Assembly (NCBI GenBank): GCA_016708725.1 | Contig: JADJFE010000002.1 | Location: forward strand, 248,001 to 312,000 | Length of the DNA stretch: 64,000 nucleotides | Origin: Candidatus Aalborgicola bjergmarkensis | GTDB lineage: Bacteria; Pseudomonadota; Gammaproteobacteria; Burkholderiales; Burkholderiaceae_C | Direction of reading: 5' to 3' | In this document: in pieces, positions 16,956 to 24,895 of the stretch | Numbering within the stretch: the first letter of the stretch is position 1 | Layout: each line of letters starts with the position of its first letter | Made by a program: the position numbers and the translations under genes | Notes under the pieces: generated by a model | The model's database searches: none | What the model was told of the DNA's origin: nothing | Seen by the model: only the letters and a program-made list of their open reading frames with translations

Positions 16956-18304
16956 GCCAACTCCTCCTTGCGGATGCGGATGATGGGCTGCAGCACCGTG
17001 GTCAACTCCTGCATGCGTGCGATGGCGCCATCCATGCGGGCTTCGGCGCAATCGTGCGTCAGGATGATGAGGTCGGTCTGCGGCACGGCACTGCTACCTT
17101 CTGCGCCCTGCCCTGCCACATCCTCCGCCTCGCGCTGCAAAACCGCGCCGATGCTGATGCCCGCATCGGCCAGAATGCCGGTCACGCGCGCCAGTACCCC
17201 GGCCTCGTCCGCTACGCGCAGCCGCAGGTAGTAGCTGGTGACGACTTCGCCCATGGGCAATACCGGCAGCGAATGCATGGCCTTGTCAAAGGTGTTGGGC
17301 TGGAACGCCAGATGCGGCACGCGCTGCGCGGCATCCGCCGTATGCAAGCGCGTCACATCCACCAGGTCGGCAATCACCGCGCTGGCGGTGGGCTCGGCGC
17401 CCGCGCCCTTGCCGTAATACAGCGTGGTGCCCACAGCGTCGCCTTGCACCATCACCGCATTCATGGCGCCTTCTACGTTGGCAATCAAACGCTTGGCCGG
17501 AACCAGACACGGGTGTACACGCAACTCGATACCGTCCGGGCGACGCTTGACGATACCTAGCAATTTGATACGGTAGCCCAGTTGCTCGGCATAGCGGATG
17601 TCGCTGGCGACGAGCTTGGTGATGCCTTCGACGTAGGCTTTGTTGAACTGCACCGGAATCCCGAAGGCAATGGCCGACATGATGGTAGCCTTATGCGCAG
17701 CATCCACGCCCTCGATATCGAAGGTCGGATCGGCCTCGGCATAGCCCAGACGTTGCGCCTCTTTGAGCACCACGCCAAAATCCAGCCCCTTATCCCGCAT
17801 TTCGGACAGGATGAAATTGGTCGTGCCATTGATGATGCCCGCAATCCACTGGATACGGTTGGCCGTCAACCCCTCTCTCAGCGCCTTGATGATAGGGATG
17901 CCACCGGCCACCGCAGCTTCAAACGCCACCATCACGCCCTTGGCCGAAGCCGCGGCGAAGATTTCGGTGCCATGCACGGCCAAAAGCGCTTTGTTGGCCG
18001 TGACCACATGCTTGCCAGCCGCTATGGCCTCCAGCACCAGGGTTTTGGCAATGCCGTAGCCGCCGATCAACTCGATCACGATATCAATGTCCGGGTTGGC
18101 AATCACGGCACGCGCATCGCTCACCACGGCCACATCCGGCCCCACCAGCGAGCGGGCGCGCTCCACATTGAGGTCAGCCACCATCGTGATGACAATGCCA
18201 CGACCGGCGCGGCGCTGAATCTCTTCCTGGTTGCGCGCCAGCACCTGAAAGGTTCCGGCACCCACCACGCCGATGCCCAGAAGACCTGCTTGAATAGGTT
18301 TCAT
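16952..18304 (-). CDS. hom: Homoserine dehydrogenase
   Basis: Encodes 450 residues with an N-terminal NAD(P) fold (GLLGIGVVGAGTFQVL), the catalytic region GIINGTTNFILSEM and EGVDAAHKATIMSAIAFG, and a C-terminal ACT domain (VADEAGVLARVTGILADAGISIG). The ACT domain in this class binds threonine for feedback control. It reduces aspartate semialdehyde to homoserine. thrC overlaps its stop by ATGA, so the two form a translationally coupled threonine operon. A GGAAA ribosome site precedes the ATG. Confidence 0.95.
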   Translation of the reverse strand: MKPIQAGLLGIGVVGAGTFQVLARNQEEIQRRAGRGIVITMVADLNVERARSLVGPDVAVVSDARAVIANPDIDIVIELIGGYGIAKTLVLEAIAAGKHVVTANKALLAVHGTEIFAAASAKGVMVAFEAAVAGGIPIIKALREGLTANRIQWIAGIINGTTNFILSEMRDKGLDFGVVLKEAQRLGYAEADPTFDIEGVDAAHKATIMSAIAFGIPVQFNKAYVEGITKLVASDIRYAEQLGYRIKLLGIVKRRPDGIELRVHPCLVPAKRLIANVEGAMNAVMVQGDAVGTTLYYGKGAGAEPTASAVIADLVDVTRLHTADAAQRVPHLAFQPNTFDKAMHSLPVLPMGEVVTSYYLRLRVADEAGVLARVTGILADAGISIGAVLQREAEDVAGQGAEGSSAVPQTDLIILTHDCAEARMDGAIARMQELTTVLQPIIRIRKEELA

Positions 18305-18320
18305 AAATTTCCTTCAATAA

Positions 18321-18359
18321 CGGCTGTAGACCCCATGGATCGTGCGGGTACAGCTATTA
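18321..18359 (-). repeat. Dispersed hairpin repeat, copy 2
   Basis: On the minus strand it reads AATAGCTGTACCCGCACG, then ATCCATGGGGTCTACAGC, the same plan as copy 1. It sits between the aminotransferase gene and hom, next to an AT-rich stretch (TTAAATTAATAATTAATT) at 18357-18374. Confidence 0.55.
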
Positions 18360-18376
18360 AATTAATAATTAATTCG

Positions 18377-19603
18377 TTACGTGCCGCAGCGCTTGCGGTA
18401 AAGCTCCAGGAACCTGGCCAGGCGGCCAATGGCTTCGCGCAGATCGTCCTCATGTGGCAGAAAAACGATGCGAAAGTGGTCCGTCGTCGGCCAGTTGAAG
18501 CCCGTTCCCTGCACCAGCATGACCCGCGTTTCCTGCAACACTTCCAGAAAGAATTCCTGGTCATCCGGAATCGGGTACATGGCCGGATCGAGTCGTGGAA
18601 ACATATACAGCGCAGCGCTTGGCTTGACACAGCTCACGCCTGGAAGGTCGGTGATCAACTCATACGCCAAGTCACGCTGGCGGCGCAGGCGCCCGCCTTC
18701 ACCGACAAGCTCATTGATGCTCTGGTAGCCACCGAGCGCCGTCTGGATGGCCCATTGGCCCGGAACGTTCGAGCACAAACGCATGTTCGAGAGCATGTTC
18801 AGCCCCTCGATGTAGTCACGCGCTGCACGCTTGTCGCCCGAGACAACCAGCCAACCAGCGCGGTAGCCACAGGAGCGGTAGCTCTTGGACAATGAATTGA
18901 ACGTCAACGTCAACACATCCTCGCTCAACGAGGCCATTGCCGTGTGCGTAACGCCGTCGTACAGCACCTTGTCATAGACCTCATCGGCAAAAATGACCAA
19001 CCCATGCTGGCGTGCAATATCCACAATACCTTGCAACAATTCACGTGCATACAAGGCACCCGTCGGGTTATTGGGGTTGATAACCACGATGCCTTTGGTC
19101 TTTGGCGTGATCCTGGCGCGGATATCGTCCAGATTGGGCATCCAGCCATTGGACTCGTCGCACAGGTAATGCACTGGTGTACCACCCGACAGGCTGGCCG
19201 CTGCCGTCCACAGCGGATAGTCGGGTGCGGGCAGCAGCAATTCATCCCCCACGTCCAACAGGGCATTGGTGGACATCACGATCAATTCGCTCGCGCCATT
19301 GCCCAGGTAAATATCGTCGAGCGTCACCCCTTTGACACCCAATCTTTGCGTTTCGTGCATCACGGCCTTACGCGCCGCAAAAATACCTTTGCTGTCCGAG
19401 TATCCAGCAGAATTGGGCAGGTTACGGATCATGTCCTGCTGGATTTCCTCGGGGGAATCAAAACCGAATGGTGCCAGATTACCAATATTGAGTTTGATGA
19501 TTTTCTGGCCCTCTTCCTCCATCTGGCGTGCAAGGTCCATGATGGGTCCACGGATGTCATAACAGACGTTGGCCAGTTTGGCCGATTTGCGAATGGTCTT
19601 CAA
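18377..19603 (-). CDS. PLP-dependent aminotransferase, AlaA/AlaC-like
   Basis: Encodes 408 residues from a TTG at 19603, chosen because GGAGGG lies directly upstream and the family begins KTIRKSAKLANVCYDIRGP. The fold type I aminotransferase motifs are present: NPNNPTGALY, the FADEVYDK Asp-Tyr pair, the PLP-lysine SLSKSYRSCGYRAGW and FRIVFLPHEDDLREAI at the end. Relatives transaminate pyruvate or branched 2-oxoacids with glutamate to make alanine or valine. It lies upstream of hom on the same strand, a common arrangement in this family; linkage with threonine/isoleucine metabolism is plausible but the substrate is not certain. Confidence 0.9.
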   Translation of the reverse strand: MKTIRKSAKLANVCYDIRGPIMDLARQMEEEGQKIIKLNIGNLAPFGFDSPEEIQQDMIRNLPNSAGYSDSKGIFAARKAVMHETQRLGVKGVTLDDIYLGNGASELIVMSTNALLDVGDELLLPAPDYPLWTAAASLSGGTPVHYLCDESNGWMPNLDDIRARITPKTKGIVVINPNNPTGALYARELLQGIVDIARQHGLVIFADEVYDKVLYDGVTHTAMASLSEDVLTLTFNSLSKSYRSCGYRAGWLVVSGDKRAARDYIEGLNMLSNMRLCSNVPGQWAIQTALGGYQSINELVGEGGRLRRQRDLAYELITDLPGVSCVKPSAALYMFPRLDPAMYPIPDDQEFFLEVLQETRVMLVQGTGFNWPTTDHFRIVFLPHEDDLREAIGRLARFLELYRKRCGT

Positions 19604-19704
19604 AGTCCCTCCAAGGCTCAATGTCACAGGACGAAAACTATAATTTGACCACAGTTCAGCCAGCAGCAAACTCTCCCAACTCTCCCAGACTTTCCCCAAG
19701 CACC

Positions 19705-20070
19705 ATGAAACTGCGCCCAGACACCATCCCAGGCCTGTCCGTTACGGCCTATGGCCCCGGCTGGGTGGCCATCAACGGCGAAAAATGCACCACCAGCCTG
19801 GTCGTCAGCTCTACCGGAGAACGTTTTTCCTGGGGGTGCGCCAAGTTTGAAAATCTGCAGGCCAGCCATTTTGACCGTCTCGCCGCCATGGACACCGAAT
19901 TAGTCATTTTCGGCAGCGGAAGTCGCATCCAGTTTCCGCAACCACAGTGGCTACAAGCACTGTACGCCAAACGCATCGGACTGGAAACCATGGATACGCA
20001 GGCTGCATGCCGCACCTACAACTTTCTGGCCAGCGAAGGGCGCAAGGTGGTGGCAGCCTTGTTGTTGTGA
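19705..20070 (+). CDS. Mth938-like domain protein (DUF498 family)
   Basis: Encodes 121 residues from the ATG at 19705; the frame is open further upstream to 19621, but that part overlaps the divergent promoter region. The stretch VTAYGPGWVAINGEKCTTSLVV, the WGCAKFENL turn and ELVIFGSGSRIQFP followed by GLETMDTQAACRTYNFLASEGRKVVAALLL are characteristic of the Mth938/NDUFAF3 fold. Eukaryotic relatives help assemble respiratory complex I; bacterial function is unproven. It is divergent from the aminotransferase gene. Confidence 0.88.
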   Translation: MKLRPDTIPGLSVTAYGPGWVAINGEKCTTSLVVSSTGERFSWGCAKFENLQASHFDRLAAMDTELVIFGSGSRIQFPQPQWLQALYAKRIGLETMDTQAACRTYNFLASEGRKVVAALLL

Positions 20071-20122
20071 ATCTGATCCAGGATCAGATTGCTGTGACTA
20101 CCCATAGGAATAAGGTAAAATA

Positions 20123-20142
20123 CGCCCCCACAGCTAGGGGCG
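20123..20142. terminator. Hairpin between the Mth938-like gene and bcp
   Basis: A perfect six-base stem CGCCCC (20123-20128) / GGGGCG (20137-20142) with an eight-base loop. No T run follows, so it may be a weak terminator or part of the bcp leader rather than a true intrinsic terminator. Confidence 0.35.
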
Positions 20143-20212
20143 CAAGACGATAACACGTTTTACCCCACTTCCTTCGACTGAAACCCCTAAAACACGAGAC
20201 TCAAAGTATCCT

Positions 20213-20689
20213 ATGGCTATCGTTGTTAACAAACCTCTGCCGGAATTTGAAGCCACCGCAACTGGCGGCGTCAAGATCACCAATACCACGCACGTCGGCA
20301 AAGCTGTAGTGTTGTATTTTTACCCCAAGGACAATACACCTGGCTGCACCACCGAAGCCATGCAGTTCCGCGACAAATACAAAGATTTTGTCAAGGCCGG
20401 AGCTACGGTTTTCGGTGTTTCGCGCGACAACATGAAATCGCACGACGAATTCAAGGGCAAACTTGAACTTCCGTTTGAATTGATCGCTGACACTGAGGAA
20501 AAAATGTGCCACATGTTTGGTGTTGTCAAGAACAAGATCATGTACGGCAAGAAAGTAAAGGGCATAGAGCGCAGTACCTTTTTGGTAGGGGCCGATGGCC
20601 TCTTGAAGGAAGAGTGGCGCGGCCTCAAGGTTCCAGGTCACGTGGACGATGTTCTAATGGCGGTCAAATCGCTCAAAAAACACGCTTGA
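20213..20689 (+). CDS. bcp: Peroxiredoxin, Bcp/PrxQ type
   Basis: Encodes 158 residues. The peroxidatic cysteine lies in YPKDNTPGCTTEAMQFRD, with the family Thr and Pro three to four residues earlier. The residue five after it, where some PrxQ proteins have the resolving Cys, is not Cys (CTTEAM). A Cys in EKMCHMFGV may serve instead, or the enzyme may work by the 1-Cys mechanism. It detoxifies hydrogen peroxide and organic peroxides in the cytoplasm. phoH follows 66 bp downstream after a hairpin. Confidence 0.93.
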   Translation: MAIVVNKPLPEFEATATGGVKITNTTHVGKAVVLYFYPKDNTPGCTTEAMQFRDKYKDFVKAGATVFGVSRDNMKSHDEFKGKLELPFELIADTEEKMCHMFGVVKNKIMYGKKVKGIERSTFLVGADGLLKEEWRGLKVPGHVDDVLMAVKSLKKHA

Positions 20690-20698
20690 TGACACGTT

Positions 20699-20727
20699 GC
20701 CCGCTAGCTAGGTAGGGGGCAGCGGGC
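20699..20727 (+). terminator. Stem-loop after bcp
   Basis: A seven-base stem GCCCGCT (20699-20705) / AGCGGGC (20721-20727) encloses a 15-base G-rich loop. It directly follows the bcp stop and precedes the phoH ribosome site. It lacks a T tract, so termination is uncertain. Confidence 0.35.
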
Positions 20728-20755
20728 AGCCAACACCTTCGGAGGCCCCAATTCC

Positions 20756-22357
20756 ATGCCTTTACCACCCGCCCCCACCAAAAAAGCTGATCGCTTGCCT
20801 GCCAAGGCGTTTACGGTGCTCGCTCACAGCGTCGCCCACGCGCCCTCCCCGCAAGAGCCGACAGAAACAAAAACCGTAGCCGTGGCAACGGTGGCTGCGG
20901 TCACGACCAACCAACCGGCCACCCGCAAACCCAAACCGGCATCTGTGGTGAAAGTGGCGACGCCTGGAAGTCTGACCAAGCTCTTCGTCCTCGACACCAA
21001 TGTGCTGCTACACGACCCGACATCGCTGTTTCGTTTTGAGGAACACGATATTTATCTGCCCATGATTGTGCTGGAAGAGTTGGATGCGCACAAAAAGGGT
21101 ATGACCGAGGTCGCCCGCAATGCACGACAAACCAGTCGCGCACTGGATGCACTGGCTGGCATACAGGGTGCAGATGTCGCCACCGGCTTTGACCTGGCCA
21201 GCACCGGCAACAAGGAAGCACGCGGCAAGCTTTTGTTCCAGACACAGCCCCTGGACTACACACTGTCCGCCAGCTTGCCCCAGGGCAAGGCCGACAACCA
21301 GATTTTGGGCGTGGTACAGGCTTTGCGTCAGGCTTTAACGCCGCGTGAGGTAGTGCTGGTTTCCAAAGACATCAACATGCGCATCAAGGCACGTGCGCTG
21401 GGGCTGAAAACCGACGATTACCAAAACGACAAGGCGTTGGAAGACGGCGATTTGCTGTATTCCGGAACCCTGGCCTTGCCCCCGGATTTCTGGACTAGCC
21501 ACGCACAAGCCGTCGAAAGCTGGCAACAGGGCCAGCACACGTTCTACCGGATCAGTGGCACCATCGTTCCCGACATGCTGATCAACCAGTTTGTGTATTT
21601 TGAATCTCCCGGAGAGCCCAATCTTTATGCACGTGTCACTGAGATACGGGGAAGCACGGCGGTCATTAAAACACTGCGCGATTTCACCCACTTGAAGAAT
21701 GCCGTCTGGGGCGTTACCGCACGCAACCGGGAGCAAAACTTTGCCATGAACCTGTTGCTGGATCCGGAAATCGATTTTGTCAGCCTGACCGGCACAGCCG
21801 GCAGCGGCAAAACCCTGATGGCGCTGGCAGCCAGCCTGACCCAGGTACTCGATGACCGCCGTTACACCGAAATCATCGTCACCCGCGCCACCGTCAGCGT
21901 CGGTGAAGACATCGGCTTCCTGCCGGGTAGCGAAGAAGAAAAGATGGGCCCCTGGATGGGCGCGCTTGACGATAACCTGGAAGTGCTCAGTAAAACCGAC
22001 ACCGGCGCTGGTGAATGGGGACGCGCAGCAACCAGCGAACTGATCCGCAGCCGCATCAAGATCAAGAGCATGAACTTTATGCGCGGACGCACCTTTCTCA
22101 ACAAATTCGTCATCATTGACGAGGCACAGAACCTGACCCCCAAGCAGATGAAAACCCTCGTCACCCGCGCAGGACCTGGTACCAAGATCGTCTGCATGGG
22201 CAACCTGGCCCAGATCGACACGCCTTACCTGACCGAAGGCTCTTCGGGCCTGACATTCGCCGTGGACCGGTTCAAAGGCTGGCCCCACAGCGGACACATC
22301 ACGCTGGCGCGCGGCGAACGTTCTCGTCTGGCCGATTTTGCCAGCGATGCGCTTTAG
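20756..22357 (+). CDS. PIN domain-PhoH family ATPase
   Basis: Encodes 533 residues with GGAGG upstream. After a disordered Ala/Pro/Lys-rich start (about 75 residues) comes a PIN-type nuclease domain (LFVLDTNVLLHDP, VLEELDAHKKG, VLVSKDINMRIKARALG). From about residue 330 follows a PhoH ATPase with Walker A GTAGSGKTLMA and Walker B FVIIDEAQNL. This is the PhoH2 architecture, proposed to couple RNA unwinding and cleavage. It is probably transcribed with bcp but is not obviously linked to it in function. Confidence 0.92.
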   Translation: MPLPPAPTKKADRLPAKAFTVLAHSVAHAPSPQEPTETKTVAVATVAAVTTNQPATRKPKPASVVKVATPGSLTKLFVLDTNVLLHDPTSLFRFEEHDIYLPMIVLEELDAHKKGMTEVARNARQTSRALDALAGIQGADVATGFDLASTGNKEARGKLLFQTQPLDYTLSASLPQGKADNQILGVVQALRQALTPREVVLVSKDINMRIKARALGLKTDDYQNDKALEDGDLLYSGTLALPPDFWTSHAQAVESWQQGQHTFYRISGTIVPDMLINQFVYFESPGEPNLYARVTEIRGSTAVIKTLRDFTHLKNAVWGVTARNREQNFAMNLLLDPEIDFVSLTGTAGSGKTLMALAASLTQVLDDRRYTEIIVTRATVSVGEDIGFLPGSEEEKMGPWMGALDDNLEVLSKTDTGAGEWGRAATSELIRSRIKIKSMNFMRGRTFLNKFVIIDEAQNLTPKQMKTLVTRAGPGTKIVCMGNLAQIDTPYLTEGSSGLTFAVDRFKGWPHSGHITLARGERSRLADFASDAL

Positions 22358-22367
22358 CTATAACTTT

Positions 22368-22410
22368 AATAGCTTCTTGCGCACGTTCCATGGGCGTGGA
22401 GCACGGTTTT
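22368..22410 (+). repeat. Dispersed hairpin repeat, copy 3
   Basis: Reads AATAGCTTCTTGCGCACG, then TTCCATGGGCGTGGAGC and ACGGTTTT, the same plan as copies 1 and 2. It lies between phoH and the chemosensory operon and ends in T4, so it may terminate phoH transcription. Confidence 0.55.
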
Positions 22411-22456
22411 CATTGCATACAGTTTTACCCCACAACCCAGCAAACACTAGACAGAT

Positions 22457-22948
22457 ATGAATCCAACGTCCGTGTTGATCTATCACCTTGACTCGGTGAT
22501 GTATGCCATTCCCCTAGCCAATGTTGACCGGGTGACACGAGCGGTCGAAATCACAACCGTGGCCGAGTTGGACCGTACGTCCAATATCCTGGGCGTTATC
22601 AACGTTCATGGGGCCATTGTTCCGGTCATCAACACCCGGCGCATGCTAGGCTTGGTGGAGCGCACACTCTCTATCGACGACGTATTCATCATTGCCGATA
22701 GCGGGCAGCGTAAAGTAGCTCTGATAGTCGAAGGTGTGGATCAACTGGTGACTATCAATGCGGCGCACCTGACCCAGGCGCACAGCGTCTTGCCCGAATT
22801 CCCGCATCTCAAGGGTGTAGCCCGCATGGCCGAAGGTCTGGTGTTGATTCACGATCTGGAGGCTTGCCTAAGCGCTGGCGATGCCGCTGCCATCAACACC
22901 GCCCTGAAAATGGCGCAACCAACAGCAACACACGGAGTTGCTGCGTGA
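22457..22948 (+). CDS. CheW-like coupling protein, first of the chemosensory operon
   Basis: Encodes 163 residues forming a CheW domain: IYHLDSVMYAIPLANVDRV, the ILGVINVHGAIVPVINTRRMLG core and VALIVEGVDQLV. CheW proteins link receptors to the CheA kinase. In the order of this operon it corresponds to WspB of the Pseudomonas Wsp system. The start lacks a strong ribosome site. The cheR gene starts with a GTG that overlaps its stop. Confidence 0.9.
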   Translation: MNPTSVLIYHLDSVMYAIPLANVDRVTRAVEITTVAELDRTSNILGVINVHGAIVPVINTRRMLGLVERTLSIDDVFIIADSGQRKVALIVEGVDQLVTINAAHLTQAHSVLPEFPHLKGVARMAEGLVLIHDLEACLSAGDAAAINTALKMAQPTATHGVAA

Positions 22949-24327
22949 CAGAAGTGCAAGATGCCATTGCCGACAACGACCCGTATTGGATTCAGGTACG
23001 TGATGCACTGGTGGCCAGAATGGGCATCCATATCGCAACACCACGTTTGCCAGAATTGGCCGCAAAACTTGCCAGTGCAAGTGAACGATCCGGCAGCAGC
23101 AGGCAAACGCTGATCGAAAATCTGCTGTCCGGACGTTTGCAGGAAAAAGAATTTGATGCGCTTGCAGATACCTTGACCATCGGAGAAACCTATTTTTTCC
23201 GCGAGGCAGATGCTTTTGAAGCACTGGCTGAAGTCGCCTTGCCGGGGCTTTTGGCTAGTGGCCAGACCCCCGTGCGTATCTGGTGCGCCGGTTGCGCCAG
23301 TGGCGAAGAAGCGTATTCAATAGCCATGTTCTTGCGTACCCGCTTTGCCAACGTGAACCCACGGCAGTTCTCCATTCTGGCCACCGACATCAACAAGACT
23401 TTTTTGGCCAAGGCACGGCAGGCGAAATACACCGAATGGTCCTTTCGCACCCTGACACAGAGTTACAAAAATCGCTACTTTCGCCCCTGCGATGACGGGA
23501 GTTTTCAGGTAGTCGATGAAATCCGTAATATGGTCGAATTCCGGTCGCTGAATCTGGCCGCCAATAGCCACCCGTCGCCCGCTAACGGCACCAGTGATCT
23601 GGACATCATTTTTTGTCGCAACGTGTTGATGTACTTCACCCCGGACGTGATTGCCAGCATCGCCAACGGCTTCCATCAAGCGCTTCGACCACCCGGTTGG
23701 CTGGTGGTAAGCCAGACCGAATGCTCCGAATTGTTCGCATCCGGCTTTGAGACGGTGCCAGCCAGGGGTGTTTTCATCTACCGCAAAAGGCAACCGATCA
23801 AGCAACCGATCCCGCACGCTGCGGCGAGCGCAACCACGGTGCCGACATCCTCACGCCCTGCAGTGAGCGCCACTTCTGGCCAATTAGCTCCACGCACAAA
23901 ATCACTCCCCCCCCTCCCCCAACCGAATGCGCAAACAACCGACCATTTTGCCGATGCCCGGCGTTTGGCCAATCAGGGACGTTTGACGGACGCACTGGCG
24001 GCCTGCGAAATCGGGCTTGGTACCAACTCCTTGAGCGTTTCCGGCTACCACTTGCACGCGGCGATCCTGCAGGAACTAGGCGAACTTGGAAAAGCCAGCG
24101 AGGCTTTGCGCAAAGCGCTTTATGTGGATCAAAGCTGCATCATTGCGCGCTATACCCTGGGTACAGTGGAACAACGCCTGGGTCGGTTGCAGGATGCACA
24201 GCGAAATTTCGATATTGCCGCCCGTATGCTTAACGGCCTGGCGGACACTGTATTACTACCCGAATCGGGTAACATGACCGCCGGTCATTTAAAAACCGTT
24301 CTAGCGCGCCAGAGGAATAAACCGTAA
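22945..24327 (+). CDS. CheR-type receptor methyltransferase with C-terminal TPR region
   Basis: Encodes 460 residues from the GTG at 22945 (GTGA overlap with cheW). The N-terminal half is a CheR methyltransferase: TIGETYFFREADAFEAL, IWCAGCASGEEAYSIAMFL (SAM loop), ILATDINKTFLAKARQAKYTEWSFR and IIFCRNVLMYFTP. A Pro/Ser/Thr-rich linker (about residues 305-355) is followed by a TPR-like region (ADARRLANQGRLTDALAACEIGL, YHLHAAILQELGELGKASEALRKAL). CheR with TPRs is the WspC arrangement. It methylates glutamates of the receptor to set its sensitivity. Confidence 0.93.
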   Translation: MTEVQDAIADNDPYWIQVRDALVARMGIHIATPRLPELAAKLASASERSGSSRQTLIENLLSGRLQEKEFDALADTLTIGETYFFREADAFEALAEVALPGLLASGQTPVRIWCAGCASGEEAYSIAMFLRTRFANVNPRQFSILATDINKTFLAKARQAKYTEWSFRTLTQSYKNRYFRPCDDGSFQVVDEIRNMVEFRSLNLAANSHPSPANGTSDLDIIFCRNVLMYFTPDVIASIANGFHQALRPPGWLVVSQTECSELFASGFETVPARGVFIYRKRQPIKQPIPHAAASATTVPTSSRPAVSATSGQLAPRTKSLPPLPQPNAQTTDHFADARRLANQGRLTDALAACEIGLGTNSLSVSGYHLHAAILQELGELGKASEALRKALYVDQSCIIARYTLGTVEQRLGRLQDAQRNFDIAARMLNGLADTVLLPESGNMTAGHLKTVLARQRNKP

Positions 24328-24337
24328 ACAACAAACT

Positions 24338-24865
24338 ATGAACGACTCTGCCAATCACCAACGCATTCTGCACGAACGTGCCCTGGCTCTGGCCAAGGAA
24401 AACACGTCCCTTGCGACAGAAGAAGCGTATCTGGAAGTCACGTCTTTTCACCTGGGCCGGGAACAATACGCTTTTGAGTCGCGCATGATTCGTGAGATCG
24501 TGCGGCTGCGCGAATACACCCCCTTGCCGTGCGTTCCGCCCTTTATTGCCGGAATCCTGAACCTGCGCGGCTGGATTATTTCGCTGCTCGATTTGCGCCA
24601 GGTTTTTGGACTGCCTGGTGCTTCCATCACCGAAAGCACCCAGGTCATCGTTCTCAGCGACAATGACATGGAATTCGGGGTCTTGATCGATGCAATTGAT
24701 GGCGTTTCCCATATCCCACTGTCCTGCATTCAGCAGCATGCGCCCATGCTCGACCACCAACACCACAAGTATGTACGTGGTGTGACTACCGAACGGATGA
24801 TCATTCTGGATGCACAGCAGCTCTTGCACGATCCGCTATTGCGCGTGCAAGAAGAAGTCAGCTGA
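24338..24865 (+). CDS. Second CheW-like coupling protein
   Basis: Encodes 175 residues with a CheW domain from about residue 35 (SFHLGREQYAFESRMIREIVRL, IAGILNLRGWIISLLDLRQVFG, MEFGVLIDAIDGV), after a charged helical N-terminus. It parallels WspD in position, after the CheR-TPR gene. Two CheW proteins in one operon allow a receptor-kinase array with distinct coupling interfaces, as in Wsp. The gap to cheR is 10 bp. Confidence 0.9.
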   Translation: MNDSANHQRILHERALALAKENTSLATEEAYLEVTSFHLGREQYAFESRMIREIVRLREYTPLPCVPPFIAGILNLRGWIISLLDLRQVFGLPGASITESTQVIVLSDNDMEFGVLIDAIDGVSHIPLSCIQQHAPMLDHQHHKYVRGVTTERMIILDAQQLLHDPLLRVQEEVS

Positions 24866-24895
24866 TACAAGCAAAATTGAAAGGAAACTGAAAGC

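Noticed and set aside
15828..17231. A 467-codon open frame on the plus strand
   Set aside because: It lies antisense to thrC and hom, which have clear family motifs; the translated product is rich in His, Arg and Gln and looks like a frame shadow of GC-rich coding sequence.
17582..18895. A 437-codon open frame on the plus strand
   Set aside because: Antisense across hom and the aminotransferase gene and spanning their intergenic repeat; no motif, not credible as a gene.
21335..22297. A 320-codon open frame on the minus strand
   Set aside because: Antisense to the PhoH ATPase domain, including its Walker motifs.
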